The translations under genes and the position numbers were made by a program. The notes beneath the pieces are model-generated. The model saw only the letters and a list, made by a program, of their open reading frames with translations, was not told where the DNA came from and made no database searches. A stretch of DNA of 64,000 nucleotides from Shewanella sediminis HAW-EB3 (GTDB lineage: Bacteria > Pseudomonadota > Gammaproteobacteria > Enterobacterales > Shewanellaceae): positions 2,418,001 through 2,482,000 of the forward strand of contig NC_009831.1 of the NCBI RefSeq assembly GCF_000018025.1, read 5' to 3'. Numbering within the stretch: position 1 is the first letter of the stretch; every line of letters begins with the position of its first letter. Of this stretch, positions 9,516 to 20,643 are shown piece by piece.

Positions 9516-10931
9516 CTAAACGGGCAATGGGGATTTCAGTTTAAGAGGCAGATTCATGCTGATGCAAAGACCGCCATCTTTGCTGTTTCGAGCGCTGACT
9601 TCACCGCCGAGTAACCAGATGCTCTGCTTCACTATGGCAAGCCCTAAGCCGTAACCGCCCTGACTCGAGTGACGTGCCTCATCCATTCTTGTAAATGGAT
9701 TAAACAGAGTGATGAGCTCCTCTTCACTAATTCCGGGACCATCGTCTTGAAATTCTAGCTTGAGTGTCTCATCAAGGGCCAAACAGCTTACCTCGATGTG
9801 ACACTCCCGGCCCGCATATTTAAGGGCATTTCGAAGTACATTCTCTATGGCGCTGATGAGGTAACTCGTATCTGTGTATAAAGGGATATCCTCGCCCGGT
9901 TCAGTCCAGTTGATTGTCTGCTTATCCCCGGCTTCAAATTCAATATCTCTGAGTATTCGATCTCTTAATGAACTGATTGACGATGGACTTGGATTAAGAC
10001 TGATATTGGCATTATTAAGGCGGCTAAAATTAAGAATACTGTCGATAAGCTTTGCCATCTGTTCATTTTGATCTTTGAACCTCGATATCAATGGCATCTG
10101 CTGAGCTGTGGCTTGTTTCTCTAACAGGTGAAGTGCAATCTCTTGTCTGGCCAATGGAGTCCTCAACTCATGGGAGACATCCCTCAATAACCTCTCCTGA
10201 TTTTGCATACTGTTTTGTAACTGCTCGGCCATATGGTCAAACTCAGTCGCAAGATGATAAAACTCAGGCTCTTTTACAGAAAAATGATGGGCGATCCGTG
10301 TGGTTAACGCTCCCCCCGCTAGTGCCTTTGTTCCCGTTTGAAGGTGAGTCAAAGGTCGGATCAGGTAGCGTCCCAACAGGGAGGAGAAGAGAAACAAGAC
10401 GGTAATGCCGACTAATGTTCTGATGAGCCAAAGGCTGCTGCTGAGCTGCTGTGCCGGATGGAGATCGGCATTGAGCTGAACGACCAGAGTCAAGGGAGAG
10501 TCAGAATTAAAGCTATCGAACAGAGGTATGCCGATCAGGGGCTTTCTAACGCGATCTCCCATTGGCTGTTGTAACTGCCTCATGTATTGCAATTTAAAGA
10601 CAAAGTGGGGGTGCATCTCTCTGTGGCTCACAGTGTTCTGGTTTTTATCCAATATATAGAGCGTGAAATCTTGCTGCTCTTCCCATTTTGCAAGCCCTTC
10701 AATATCATTTTTTTCCAAAAGTGCTTTGGCTTCATTCGCAAGCTTTTGAAGGTGCTCCTGGGTCGATGTGGGCAGAGTGAGCAGTTGATTGAGTACAACG
10801 CTCTCAATTGCAGTCGCTATGAGTAAAATGGCCAACAGTGAGACGGCGAAGTAACTAAACAGCTTAACCTGAAGGCGTGAGAAGCGTCCTGTAAAAGGTA
10901 GAAACATATTGGGTGACTTCATGACAGTCAT
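9516..10931 (-). CDS. CpxA-like sensor histidine kinase (orphan)
   Basis: The domain order is: membrane helix about 21-48, a periplasmic sensor of about 115 residues, a second helix about 165-187, HAMP about 188-240, and a HisKA domain with the phospho-acceptor His at about 254 in DVSHELRTPLA. The HATPase domain has an N box (ENVLRNALKYA), G1 (DDGPGIS) and G2 (GGYGLGLAIVK). The H-box region is close to that of CpxA-type envelope-stress kinases. No response regulator lies on either side, so its partner is elsewhere. All catalytic motifs are intact. Confidence 0.85.
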   Translation of the reverse strand: MTVMKSPNMFLPFTGRFSRLQVKLFSYFAVSLLAILLIATAIESVVLNQLLTLPTSTQEHLQKLANEAKALLEKNDIEGLAKWEEQQDFTLYILDKNQNTVSHREMHPHFVFKLQYMRQLQQPMGDRVRKPLIGIPLFDSFNSDSPLTLVVQLNADLHPAQQLSSSLWLIRTLVGITVLFLFSSLLGRYLIRPLTHLQTGTKALAGGALTTRIAHHFSVKEPEFYHLATEFDHMAEQLQNSMQNQERLLRDVSHELRTPLARQEIALHLLEKQATAQQMPLISRFKDQNEQMAKLIDSILNFSRLNNANISLNPSPSSISSLRDRILRDIEFEAGDKQTINWTEPGEDIPLYTDTSYLISAIENVLRNALKYAGRECHIEVSCLALDETLKLEFQDDGPGISEEELITLFNPFTRMDEARHSSQGGYGLGLAIVKQSIWLLGGEVSARNSKDGGLCISMNLPLKLKSPLPV

Positions 10932-11088
10932 TCATTTTGAATGAGTGGTAATAATAATCGTTCTCACCATGTTATCTTAGTCGCTGGCTATGTTCTAGGC
11001 TCATATTTGATAAATTTGAACCCTAACGGCTATTCGTTAGATAATGCTTGGATCTGTAGCCAGTTAGACAAAAACTTAAGAAATATCG

Positions 11089-11613
11089 ATGAATGTGATC
11101 CTGTTAACCCATGAAAGAGAAGTCGAACGCCTAACCAATACCGGCGCCTTGGCACTGAGGGCCTATCCTCAGTGGTGTCGCCGAATTATCTGGTCTCGGG
11201 TTCGTACCGATAAAGCGTTATTGCAGATCCTGCATCAACCCGGTGCGGCGGTCCTGTATCCGGCTGTGACTATAGAGGCTCCTGTTGACGGGAAAAGTGG
11301 CGATACACAAAGCATTGAGCCACAGCTTTCAGCTTCATACTTGACAGAACTGCCCGAAACCTTGGTCATTATCGATGCGACCTGGCAAGAGGCCAGAAAA
11401 ATGCTCCGTCAAAGCCCCTACCTGCAGCAGGCGAATAAATTTGCGCTTCCCGAGGTTAATACTTCTCAGTTCAAATTGCGGCGTAATCAGGTCGACGGAG
11501 GCTTGTGTACACTGGAGTGCATCATCAGGCTGTGTTCACTCAAGGGCTTGTGTGCAGAGGCTGAATATTTAGAACAAGCGTTTGTGTCGATGAACGATAC
11601 TCATCGCCAGTAA
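11089..11613 (+). CDS. Short DTW-domain protein (TapT/YfiP-like)
   Basis: LLTHEREVERLTNTGALAL, LVIIDATWQEARKML and DGGLCTLECI are the conserved blocks of the DTW family, whose characterised members transfer an aminocarboxypropyl group from S-adenosylmethionine to tRNA uridine (acp3U). Most members carry an N-terminal cysteine cluster, which is absent here: an in-frame TAA lies four codons before the ATG, so the short N terminus is real. Activity on tRNA is therefore an inference. It is divergent from the histidine kinase. Confidence 0.75.
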   Translation: MNVILLTHEREVERLTNTGALALRAYPQWCRRIIWSRVRTDKALLQILHQPGAAVLYPAVTIEAPVDGKSGDTQSIEPQLSASYLTELPETLVIIDATWQEARKMLRQSPYLQQANKFALPEVNTSQFKLRRNQVDGGLCTLECIIRLCSLKGLCAEAEYLEQAFVSMNDTHRQ

Positions 11614-11666
11614 GGGGTTGTGCAGCGTGCTGTAGTAAGCTGTGATTGAAATACTTATATTTCATA

Positions 11667-11705
11667 AAAAATGCCGCCGGGAAGACTATTCCTGACGGCA
11701 TTTTT
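11667..11705. terminator. Bidirectional terminator
   Basis: AAAAATGCCG and CGGCATTTTT pair perfectly, and the inner arms GGGAA/TTCCT extend the stem to a 5-base loop. It lies between the convergent DTW gene and the metalloprotease gene, with A/T runs on both sides suiting termination from either strand. Confidence 0.85.
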
Positions 11706-11777
11706 AATTTTACGCTTATCTCTATTTACCAATCACTTAACGTAAAATATGGACGGGTAGGTGATTGCGACCTTTTC

Positions 11778-14700
11778 TCAATAGGTAACCGGTAGATAAG
11801 TGAGCACTAAACGGTCACGTTCGAGCTGGCCATTCAATATCTCGCCAACCGTACCCGCGGTAAGTTTAATGTCCATCGAATCAGGGTTGCTTTCTATGAA
11901 CGCTTCAACACTCTGGATACGGGTGATTAGATTCATCGCCAGTGTATTTTCAGATGTAGCAACGTAAATAAGACCGTTCAGCTTAATCTCTGCTTGCGAG
12001 TCAAGTGCCGGTCCCGCCAGGTGGATGCTCACATATTCACGCCAGATCCTTGCTTTTTGCTCTCCCTGATAGTCACTATCTACGGAGGCGAGAACGACTT
12101 GACGTAACATCAGCTCCAGAAGATTGCTCTTACCTTTAGGCTGACCATTGACGGTATCGAAACCAAAATAGCGTGACACCATGCGATCGTAGTTAGGCAG
12201 TGGCTCGATACTCTGAGTAGCAAAGTCGACGTAGTTAGGCAATAACTCATTAAGTTTGCCGCTTGCACCACAAGACTCGACAAATAGCGCTGTGCCGCCA
12301 TTTGTGAGTCCCGGACCGTCTCCCATTACCATCTTACACAGCATATCCTTGAAGTCATTACCAACTTCAGGAAGATCAACCAGTGCCTTATAGCCACGTC
12401 CGGTCGTACTGCGAGCAGTCGTTCTGGAGACTAAGGCACGAACCGCAAGTAATTTGTCAGGCCAAACACCTAATACATCACGTTCGTTGACATAAGGGTG
12501 GTTGGGTGACGATGCTGGTACCTTAATACCGTTAAGTAGTCGACCCGAGAAGGTCACATCCATATCCAGCTTGTCATGGAAGCTTGGGTTAATCGCGTAG
12601 TTAAGGATCAGATCTTTAAGGGCTTCCGGTGAGTCAGAGAACTTACTGATAACTTCACCCGGCTCGAACTGAGCTTTCATATCACCGCTCTTGAAACGGT
12701 ACTGGGCCAGCAGTTCGGCGAAGTTATAGGACTTTCTCATGGCAACAGAGCCATCTTCGACCATCTTGAAAGTCACATCGACGCTTGCATCATTTTCACC
12801 GGCGAGCGTTAAAAAGAACTGAGCGGCATCATTCAAGGCTCGTTGATTGCTACAATACCAGGCCGTTGCAGAATCATCTTTACATGGCTCGACGAAGTAG
12901 TTTTCAGGTAATCCGAAAATATTCTCCAGGCTACTGATGTCTTCGACAAATTGGCGAATTTCATCGAAACGACGCTTACGGCCTACGGTATAGCTTAGGG
13001 TATGATCTTCGAACAGGGTCTGACGGTTATGTCTCAGGTTCGCGGTTTCATAGCTATCGTTATACTTATCTATATAGAACTGGGCAATATCATTTAAGTT
13101 TTCGCCTGCATCACCACGGTTACAGTTGCTGTTCAATGATACATGACCATCGGTACAGAAAGAGTAACTACGTAAGTCGTGCTGTTGAGCAATGTTATAT
13201 AGCGCACCAAAACGCGTGTCTCCATTGACGTTACCATCAATAAGTTCCTGACGACGCTTCTCATCTTCCTCTTTAAGAGATACAAACTTAGTGGCTGTTT
13301 CAGGCTCGCCTTTAAGCTCGACCTCACGGGCATAACCGAAACGAAGCGCGGCTAAGTCGTAGGGCTGCAGCATAGTCGCGAAACGGTTGACGTTATAGTC
13401 CATCTGGCTTGAGAATTCTGCTTTAGCCGTCAGGTTCGGGTAACCCGCTGCAGAAAACTGATCATTGAGTGCTTTTAGCTCAGCTTCACTGAAGGTGTTA
13501 TCGGCATCGGTACTACCGGAGAAATTATGTCTCAAACCGAAAGTATGACCAAGCTCGTGACTTAGGGTTCCGGCGAAAGCCTGAGCCGCAAGTTGAGTCG
13601 TTAGTTCATCTTGCAAAGCGATTGGCATCTCTTCGAAGGCAATAAGTTTATTGCCTATGCTGCCATCGACCCACAAGGATGGATTTTTCCAGTTGATCTC
13701 GTGATCTTTAACACCCCTTGGGAGCTCACGGTTTTGACCACCTTCGGCAAATACCGTATCAACATGCATCATGCTGTTTTCTGACCAGAATGCCTGTGTA
13801 TCGGCATCAAATTCGACTAAATTTTCGAAAGTGTTGTCTACCGGTAATTTTGGAAGCGTGCTGGCCGCAACCTCAAGAGTGGTTTCAGGCTTAGCAAACA
13901 TGCTTGTATCTGCAGTTGTGTCGGTAACTTTTACAACTTCCGCTGTAGCGGTTGATGAGTAAGGTACACCAGTGAGCTCTGCCGCAGATGATGCGTCTAA
14001 CTTGCCACGATTATAATCGAGGCGAACCTGGCGATAATAACGCACTGCGCCTTGTTTCAGGTTAGAGCTGTACTGATTCACTCGGGCACTGACGATTTCA
14101 CCCGTTGCAGGGTTAGCGGCAGAGGGACCATAGCCTGCTAAACCATTATCGAGAGGCTCATCGAACAGCGTAATGTTACTGTAGCGCAAGTCACCATGAC
14201 GCTTATCATGGGCTTGTTCGATAATAAGCTCCGGGAAGCCTGTCTTGTAGAGCTTATTTTCGATATTAAGCGCTGTGATCGTTTGATGTGCAGCGTCTAA
14301 ATATGGCTTGTTTTTTGGCAAGAAGAAGTTATTACTCAGATAGTAAGTTAAGCTCTTCTTGGTTGGATCGACCCGGTTCATGTAGGTACGAACATATCCA
14401 TCGACACCGGCGCTGTCAGTGGCATCGCGATAGCTGTGATCCGAGGTGAAGAATCCGTAGGTTCCATTTTCGTTCGGGCTGTATGGGATCGCCTGATATT
14501 CTTTATTTGCCAGTTCATCGATGGCAACGATAGAGATATATTCTGTGCTGGTAAATGAGAGGTTATCCAGGCTGCCATTATAGAACTTATTGAGACACTG
14601 TGGCTCGGCTTGATAGGTGTGCTCGATTTCGATGTTGATGACACCCTTGGCCAGATCCATCTCATAGCCTTTCCAGTCACCGCTGTTGACCAGGCGTGGA

Positions 14701-15242
14701 TCTTCGGTTTCGGTAACGCATTGACCGAACATAAATAGATCGTTAATGCCCAGCTCGGCAATCTTAGTCTCGGCAAAGTCCGGAATAAAATAGTTTTTGT
14801 CCTGCCACTTTAGATCGGCGTCCCTGTTTTCCTCTTCGACGTTGATACATTCGCGCCATCTGTCTTCGGTACACTTGTAATCGATATACTTACCGGGAAT
14901 GGTCAGCACAGGAGCTTCGTTGTATTCATCGTCATAACGAGAGTCATGATCCAGTCCAATGGCATCACGATCGATTTGGCGCACCTGAATACCATTTGCA
15001 GTCTTGCGTAGCGTGACCAATTTTGGTGTACCCTGAGAGAAACCGCGAATTGATGCGGCATAACGCGGTGCCTTTCCTACACTGCGAATATAGAGATACT
15101 GGCGTTCGCCGGCCTTGTCTATATCAGCTGTGGTGATCTGTTTTTCATCTTTGGGAAGTTCCTTATAGGGTTCTTCTCCAGCGCCACAGCCGGTAAGAGC
15201 CCAAGCTCCTGTTATGGCCAAGCAAAGCATTGACTTGTTCAT
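11778..15242 (-). CDS. Zinc metalloprotease lipoprotein (metzincin type)
   Basis: A 1154-residue envelope protein. The signal peptide ends in a lipobox, LTGC, with the lipidated Cys at about 19, so it is probably membrane-anchored. At about 562 lies HELGHTFGLRHNF, the HExxHxxGxxH zinc site of metzincins, with a glutamate as general base. An ALRFGY-containing region and a Met-turn candidate (SQMDYN, about 80 residues later) support a folded protease. It matches a family of very large secreted zinc proteases described by domains of unknown function. It is the second gene after the beta-barrel gene, 26 bases apart (35 if the alternative start of that gene is used), and both are probably co-transcribed. 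Confidence 0.82.
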   Translation of the reverse strand: MNKSMLCLAITGAWALTGCGAGEEPYKELPKDEKQITTADIDKAGERQYLYIRSVGKAPRYAASIRGFSQGTPKLVTLRKTANGIQVRQIDRDAIGLDHDSRYDDEYNEAPVLTIPGKYIDYKCTEDRWRECINVEEENRDADLKWQDKNYFIPDFAETKIAELGINDLFMFGQCVTETEDPRLVNSGDWKGYEMDLAKGVINIEIEHTYQAEPQCLNKFYNGSLDNLSFTSTEYISIVAIDELANKEYQAIPYSPNENGTYGFFTSDHSYRDATDSAGVDGYVRTYMNRVDPTKKSLTYYLSNNFFLPKNKPYLDAAHQTITALNIENKLYKTGFPELIIEQAHDKRHGDLRYSNITLFDEPLDNGLAGYGPSAANPATGEIVSARVNQYSSNLKQGAVRYYRQVRLDYNRGKLDASSAAELTGVPYSSTATAEVVKVTDTTADTSMFAKPETTLEVAASTLPKLPVDNTFENLVEFDADTQAFWSENSMMHVDTVFAEGGQNRELPRGVKDHEINWKNPSLWVDGSIGNKLIAFEEMPIALQDELTTQLAAQAFAGTLSHELGHTFGLRHNFSGSTDADNTFSEAELKALNDQFSAAGYPNLTAKAEFSSQMDYNVNRFATMLQPYDLAALRFGYAREVELKGEPETATKFVSLKEEDEKRRQELIDGNVNGDTRFGALYNIAQQHDLRSYSFCTDGHVSLNSNCNRGDAGENLNDIAQFYIDKYNDSYETANLRHNRQTLFEDHTLSYTVGRKRRFDEIRQFVEDISSLENIFGLPENYFVEPCKDDSATAWYCSNQRALNDAAQFFLTLAGENDASVDVTFKMVEDGSVAMRKSYNFAELLAQYRFKSGDMKAQFEPGEVISKFSDSPEALKDLILNYAINPSFHDKLDMDVTFSGRLLNGIKVPASSPNHPYVNERDVLGVWPDKLLAVRALVSRTTARSTTGRGYKALVDLPEVGNDFKDMLCKMVMGDGPGLTNGGTALFVESCGASGKLNELLPNYVDFATQSIEPLPNYDRMVSRYFGFDTVNGQPKGKSNLLELMLRQVVLASVDSDYQGEQKARIWREYVSIHLAGPALDSQAEIKLNGLIYVATSENTLAMNLITRIQSVEAFIESNPDSMDIKLTAGTVGEILNGQLERDRLVLTYLPVTY

Positions 15243-15268
15243 TTATACCTCTTGATTAAATGTCTTAC

Positions 15269-16138
15269 TTATAAATATGTTGTTAGTGACAAGTAGAAGG
15301 TTGAGCTTTTCTTGTCGTAGACTTCAAAGCCTTGAGAAGGGCCGATTTCTGGGTCATAGAATTTGCCGCTGTTGTTGTGTCCGATAGCCACAACCCAATC
15401 GGAACTGAATTCCCAGCCCAGCTCTTGAGCAAAAGTAAACTGGTCATCCATACGTCTGCCGTAATAGTTTTTTGACATCCGGTAGCGACCGGTAACATCA
15501 AAATAGAGGCTGTCGGTAATTTGCCACTGAGCATCGGCCAGGGTATCGAACTGGTGCTCAATCAATACTCTCTGACCCGCCGTCTTATACTGGTAGGCGT
15601 TATAGCGATAGCGAGGGGACAGGTAAAAACTCATTGAATCCGTAGGCGTCCAATACAGGTAGCCGGCGACACGTGGCGCATATTGCAGACGATCGAGTTT
15701 GGAATAATGATTTCCCGGAAGATAGACACCGACACTTCCCCTAAGAAAAAGGGTGTCGGAAAACACGTGAAAAGGCGTTCGATAATCCAATAGAGGATCG
15801 TAGAAACTCGACTCTTTTCCATGAAGAGTTTGCTTTTCACCACCGAGAGTCAGTAACAAGCTGCCCCAATCAGATTTATAGCTAACACGGCTACTAAAGT
15901 TATACGCCTGATAGGCGCTAAAAGTGTCAGAATCATAGGAGTTACGGGTAAACCCTACATTGATATAACCTGACCAATTGGTTTCTACTTCTTTACGGGT
16001 GATCTCATACTCGTTAACGGCATAAGCTGATGTTGAGCCTAACAAGGCAAACCCAGTGATGGCGATGCAATATAAGTAATTAAACTTATTTGAGCCATGA
16101 TTTATAGGTATAGAAGAAAGAACGGGTGTTGTTGGCAT
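15269..16138 (-). CDS. Putative outer-membrane beta-barrel protein, partner of the metalloprotease
   Basis: The N terminus contains a hydrophobic export segment (CIAITGFALLGSTSAYA). The rest is rich in alternating aromatic and polar strands (YLYWTPTDSMSFYLSPRYRY, SLYFDVTGRYRM, STFYLSLTTYL) typical of outer-membrane barrels. No named family is recognised. The start is uncertain: ATG 16138 has GGA about 8 bases upstream, and an ATG 10 codons earlier (16168) is possible. Its position as first gene of a two-gene unit with the metalloprotease suggests an envelope function shared between them. Confidence 0.6.
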   Translation of the reverse strand: MPTTPVLSSIPINHGSNKFNYLYCIAITGFALLGSTSAYAVNEYEITRKEVETNWSGYINVGFTRNSYDSDTFSAYQAYNFSSRVSYKSDWGSLLLTLGGEKQTLHGKESSFYDPLLDYRTPFHVFSDTLFLRGSVGVYLPGNHYSKLDRLQYAPRVAGYLYWTPTDSMSFYLSPRYRYNAYQYKTAGQRVLIEHQFDTLADAQWQITDSLYFDVTGRYRMSKNYYGRRMDDQFTFAQELGWEFSSDWVVAIGHNNSGKFYDPEIGPSQGFEVYDKKSSTFYLSLTTYL

Positions 16139-16885
16139 ATTCCAATCCAATATATGTGTCATTAACAATATAAAAATGCTCAGAAACTCAGATGTGAAGT
16201 CTGATGAGGATTTTCTAATTAAGTTTTATGGAGATGAACGATTAGTGAATATTAATCTGTAAATCTCGATTTATTATTTGTAACAAATTTTATTGAACGC
16301 CGAACCTTTACATTATGCCGTATGGTATAAATGTGGTGGTTCAGTTGTTCTTAACAACGTTTGCAATTATAAAGGTGACAAACCCTCAACAGTTACTGGC
16401 TGGTGAGCGCGTAAAACGTTAGAGATATCAATGCATTTGGGCTTACTTTGTCAATCGGTATTTATGGCTAATGTAATCCTGATCAGACATAAATGAAAAA
16501 GTTAAATATAGACAAGAGAGTAATGTTTAACTTGATGTAATAAACTGTACGCCATGCTGATAATCATATAAATAACACTTCGACTTAAATTAGAAAAAGG
16601 TGATTCGCAATGTTACATGTTGATACATTTATTTGATAATATGTTTATATTAAATGTCTCGTCAACACTTAATTTAGTCTTATATGTACTCGAGTTATAA
16701 AAACTCTGCATTGGTTCAAATAAATAAATTAAACTTGTAGGTGGTTATGTGTCGGCTTTGTTTGTTTTTTGTGGTCTTGGATGTTAATTGTTTTGGTGTT
16801 TTTATGGGCGATTCTTAAATGTTGATACAATTAGAGGTGTTCTAAATTCAATTTATTCGTATAAAAGAAAGCAATTAATTCGTAT

Positions 16886-17023
16886 ATGGGAAAACAATCT
16901 GTTTTGATAGCAGTGGAAGTGGAAGTGGAAGTGGAAGTGGAAGTGGAAGTGGAAGTGGAAGTGGAAGTAGAAGTAGAAGTGGAAGTAGAAGTAGAAGTGG
17001 AAGTGGAAGTGGCAAATAGGTGA
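16886..17023 (+). CDS. Possible 45-codon ORF encoding a Val-Glu repeat
   Basis: ATG at 16886 opens a frame reading MGKQSVLIA and then about 16 Val-Glu pairs, ending ANR and TGA at 17023. The reading follows entirely from the GTGGAA hexamer array. There is no ribosome-binding site, so translation is doubtful. It is listed because a hexamer keeps frame whatever the copy number. Confidence 0.2.
   Translation: MGKQSVLIAVEVEVEVEVEVEVEVEVEVEVEVEVEVEVEVEVANR
16913..17012. repeat. Hexanucleotide microsatellite (GTGGAA/GTAGAA)n
   Basis: About 16.5 direct copies of GTGGAA, four of them changed to GTAGAA in the second half. The substitutions are clustered rather than random, as expected from slippage after point mutation. 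It encodes Val-Glu or Gly-Ser on the plus strand and Ser-Thr on the minus strand. Confidence 0.95.
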
Positions 17024-17235
17024 TATCTATGGAGATAGATGTTGCGTGACGAAATCATGCATGGAGAGTCGATGGATTTGAAGAGTGCAAGCTTAGTGAA
17101 GTGAAGTGGAGAGGTAGGAAGCTTAATAAAGCGATGTTGTGAATTGCTAAGCGCGTATTAATGAGATGACAAATCGTCCGATAGAGGCCCTTTTCGACAT
17201 TCCTTGTCGAGAAGCATAGTTATCTTATCGGCCTA

Positions 17236-17964
17236 TTAGATGAGTGTCAGATACACACAAAGGAAATGGCTTATTGCGCCACCTAATACGAACAGGTGCC
17301 AGATAGCATGGTTATAAGGTATTCTTTTACCTACATAAAAGACTACCCCCAGACTGTAAAAAATTCCGCCGGTTAACAATAGCTGGAAACCAAGTGGAGA
17401 CATGGCTGAAATCAGATCATTGATGACGGTCATGCATAACCATCCCATAATCAGATAAAGAGCGACACTAAACTTCTTGAAACGATGGATAAATAGGGTT
17501 TTAAAAAGCACACCACCCAAGGCTAAAGACCAAATTGAAATTAAGATCACCTTTGCTTGAGTGCCCGTGAGGGCGATTAACATCAAGGGGGTATAGGTTC
17601 CTGCAATCAAGAAATAGATTGCGCAATGGTCTGCGATTTTAAGTTTATGTTTTAATGCTGGATCTGACACTGAGTGGTACAGAGTCGAACAGGCGAAAAG
17701 CAGTATGATGCTGGCACAATAAATGACAACACCGATTAACTGAATATTTGTTAGTGTCTCTTGCCCTTTGATCAGGGAAAAAATAAGACCGATTATCCCG
17801 GCTATTACACCCAGAGCATGGCTCATGCTATTTGCCGTTTCTTCACTCCTTGTGTAACCACTTGAATTAACACTTATCGACGGCGAGGGAGTGGAATATA
17901 GTTCCTGTACAGGCATAGTAAAGTCAACTTCTGGTAAGACCAATTGAGGTGAGTGTAACAGCAA
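17236..17964 (-). CDS. Hemolysin III family membrane protein (YqfA-like)
   Basis: Seven hydrophobic segments follow the signature EETANSMSHALGVIAGIIGL. HSVSDPALKHKLKIADHCAIYFLIAGTYTP and the C-terminal NHAIWHLFVLGGAISHF supply the conserved His/Asp/Ser residues of the HlyIII/PAQR family, thought to be metal-dependent membrane hydrolases. Despite the family name, haemolytic activity is not implied. The N terminus is about 35 residues longer than usual; an internal ATG at about residue 17 is an alternative start. An 18-bp palindrome lies upstream. Confidence 0.85.
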   Translation of the reverse strand: MLLHSPQLVLPEVDFTMPVQELYSTPSPSISVNSSGYTRSEETANSMSHALGVIAGIIGLIFSLIKGQETLTNIQLIGVVIYCASIILLFACSTLYHSVSDPALKHKLKIADHCAIYFLIAGTYTPLMLIALTGTQAKVILISIWSLALGGVLFKTLFIHRFKKFSVALYLIMGWLCMTVINDLISAMSPLGFQLLLTGGIFYSLGVVFYVGKRIPYNHAIWHLFVLGGAISHFLCVYLTLI

Positions 17965-17986
17965 TTAATTCAAAACACCATGATTG

Positions 17987-18004
17987 AGCGTACACGTGTA
18001 CGCT
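17987..18004. promoter_or_regulatory. 18-bp perfect palindrome, candidate operator
   Basis: AGCGTACACGTGTACGCT is self-complementary over all 18 bases and lies 23-40 bases upstream of the hemolysin III-family start. This is where a dimeric repressor would sit. The regulator is unknown. Confidence 0.45.
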
Positions 18005-18386
18005 TGTTTTGTTGACTGCCTTACAGCCAAAAGATGACTGGATTTAAAATCAACTATTTTTGGGTTACGCGGGTCACAAACAGTAAGAGGAAAATCGAAA
18101 TACCACTATCTATTACTGTTGAACGCGACTATTTGGTCTACCAAAACCTCGGATAATTCATCTTATCTAAGAAAACAGATAAGGTGATTGATTGTAAAAC
18201 AAGCATGCAAAAGATGATTTTAATTCATAGTTAGAATTGAAATGCCTGATAAAAATGGGCGCGCATTGAGTTAGCTGCTTGTTTTTAAAGGGTTTTGGTT
18301 GGGTTTGATATTGCTCGCACTACCAGGTGAGAATAAAAAATAAATCCCTTGTTTAATTTAATGCATTAAGTCTATACTTCTCAACA

Positions 18387-18470
18387 TCTTGTCGGAGTGC
18401 CTATTGGCTGAGACCGTTTATTCGGGATCCGTTGAACCTGATCGTGTTAATACTCGCGAAGGAAACAAGC
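18387..18470 (+). promoter_or_regulatory. TPP riboswitch (THI element)
   Basis: The conserved core is clear: TCGGAGTGCC, GGCTGAGA, GGGATCCG, GAACCTGATC, GTTAATACTCGCGAAGGAAA. It precedes the thiamine operon and is expected to reduce its expression when thiamine pyrophosphate is plentiful. Whether it acts on transcription or translation cannot be decided; the thiC ribosome site is about 200 bases away, which may favour transcription control. Confidence 0.97.
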
Positions 18471-18618
18471 ATGATAATTACAGTAAACCTGTACGATAAC
18501 GTTTATTAGTCGAGTACATTTGTACCAATAAAGCTTAGCTCAAATTAAGGTTTATTATCGATACGTTACAGTCGTACACTTTGGTAATTATTTGATGCAT
18601 CTTCATTATTTGTGTTGA

Positions 18619-20640
<2,022 letters not shown>

Positions 20641-20643
20641 ACC

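Larger units (their letters stand above)
16139..17235. other. AT-rich intergenic region with microsatellite
   Basis: About 1.1 kb without a convincing long gene. It holds the upstream region of the barrel-protease unit, a small GTTGTT-CTT-AACAAC hairpin at 16344-16358, and a hexanucleotide array near 16913-17012. No promoter could be assigned with confidence. Confidence 0.6.

Noticed and set aside
16831..17058. Minus-strand 75-codon Ser-Thr repeat ORF
   Set aside because: It is an artefact of the hexanucleotide array; no ribosome site or domain.
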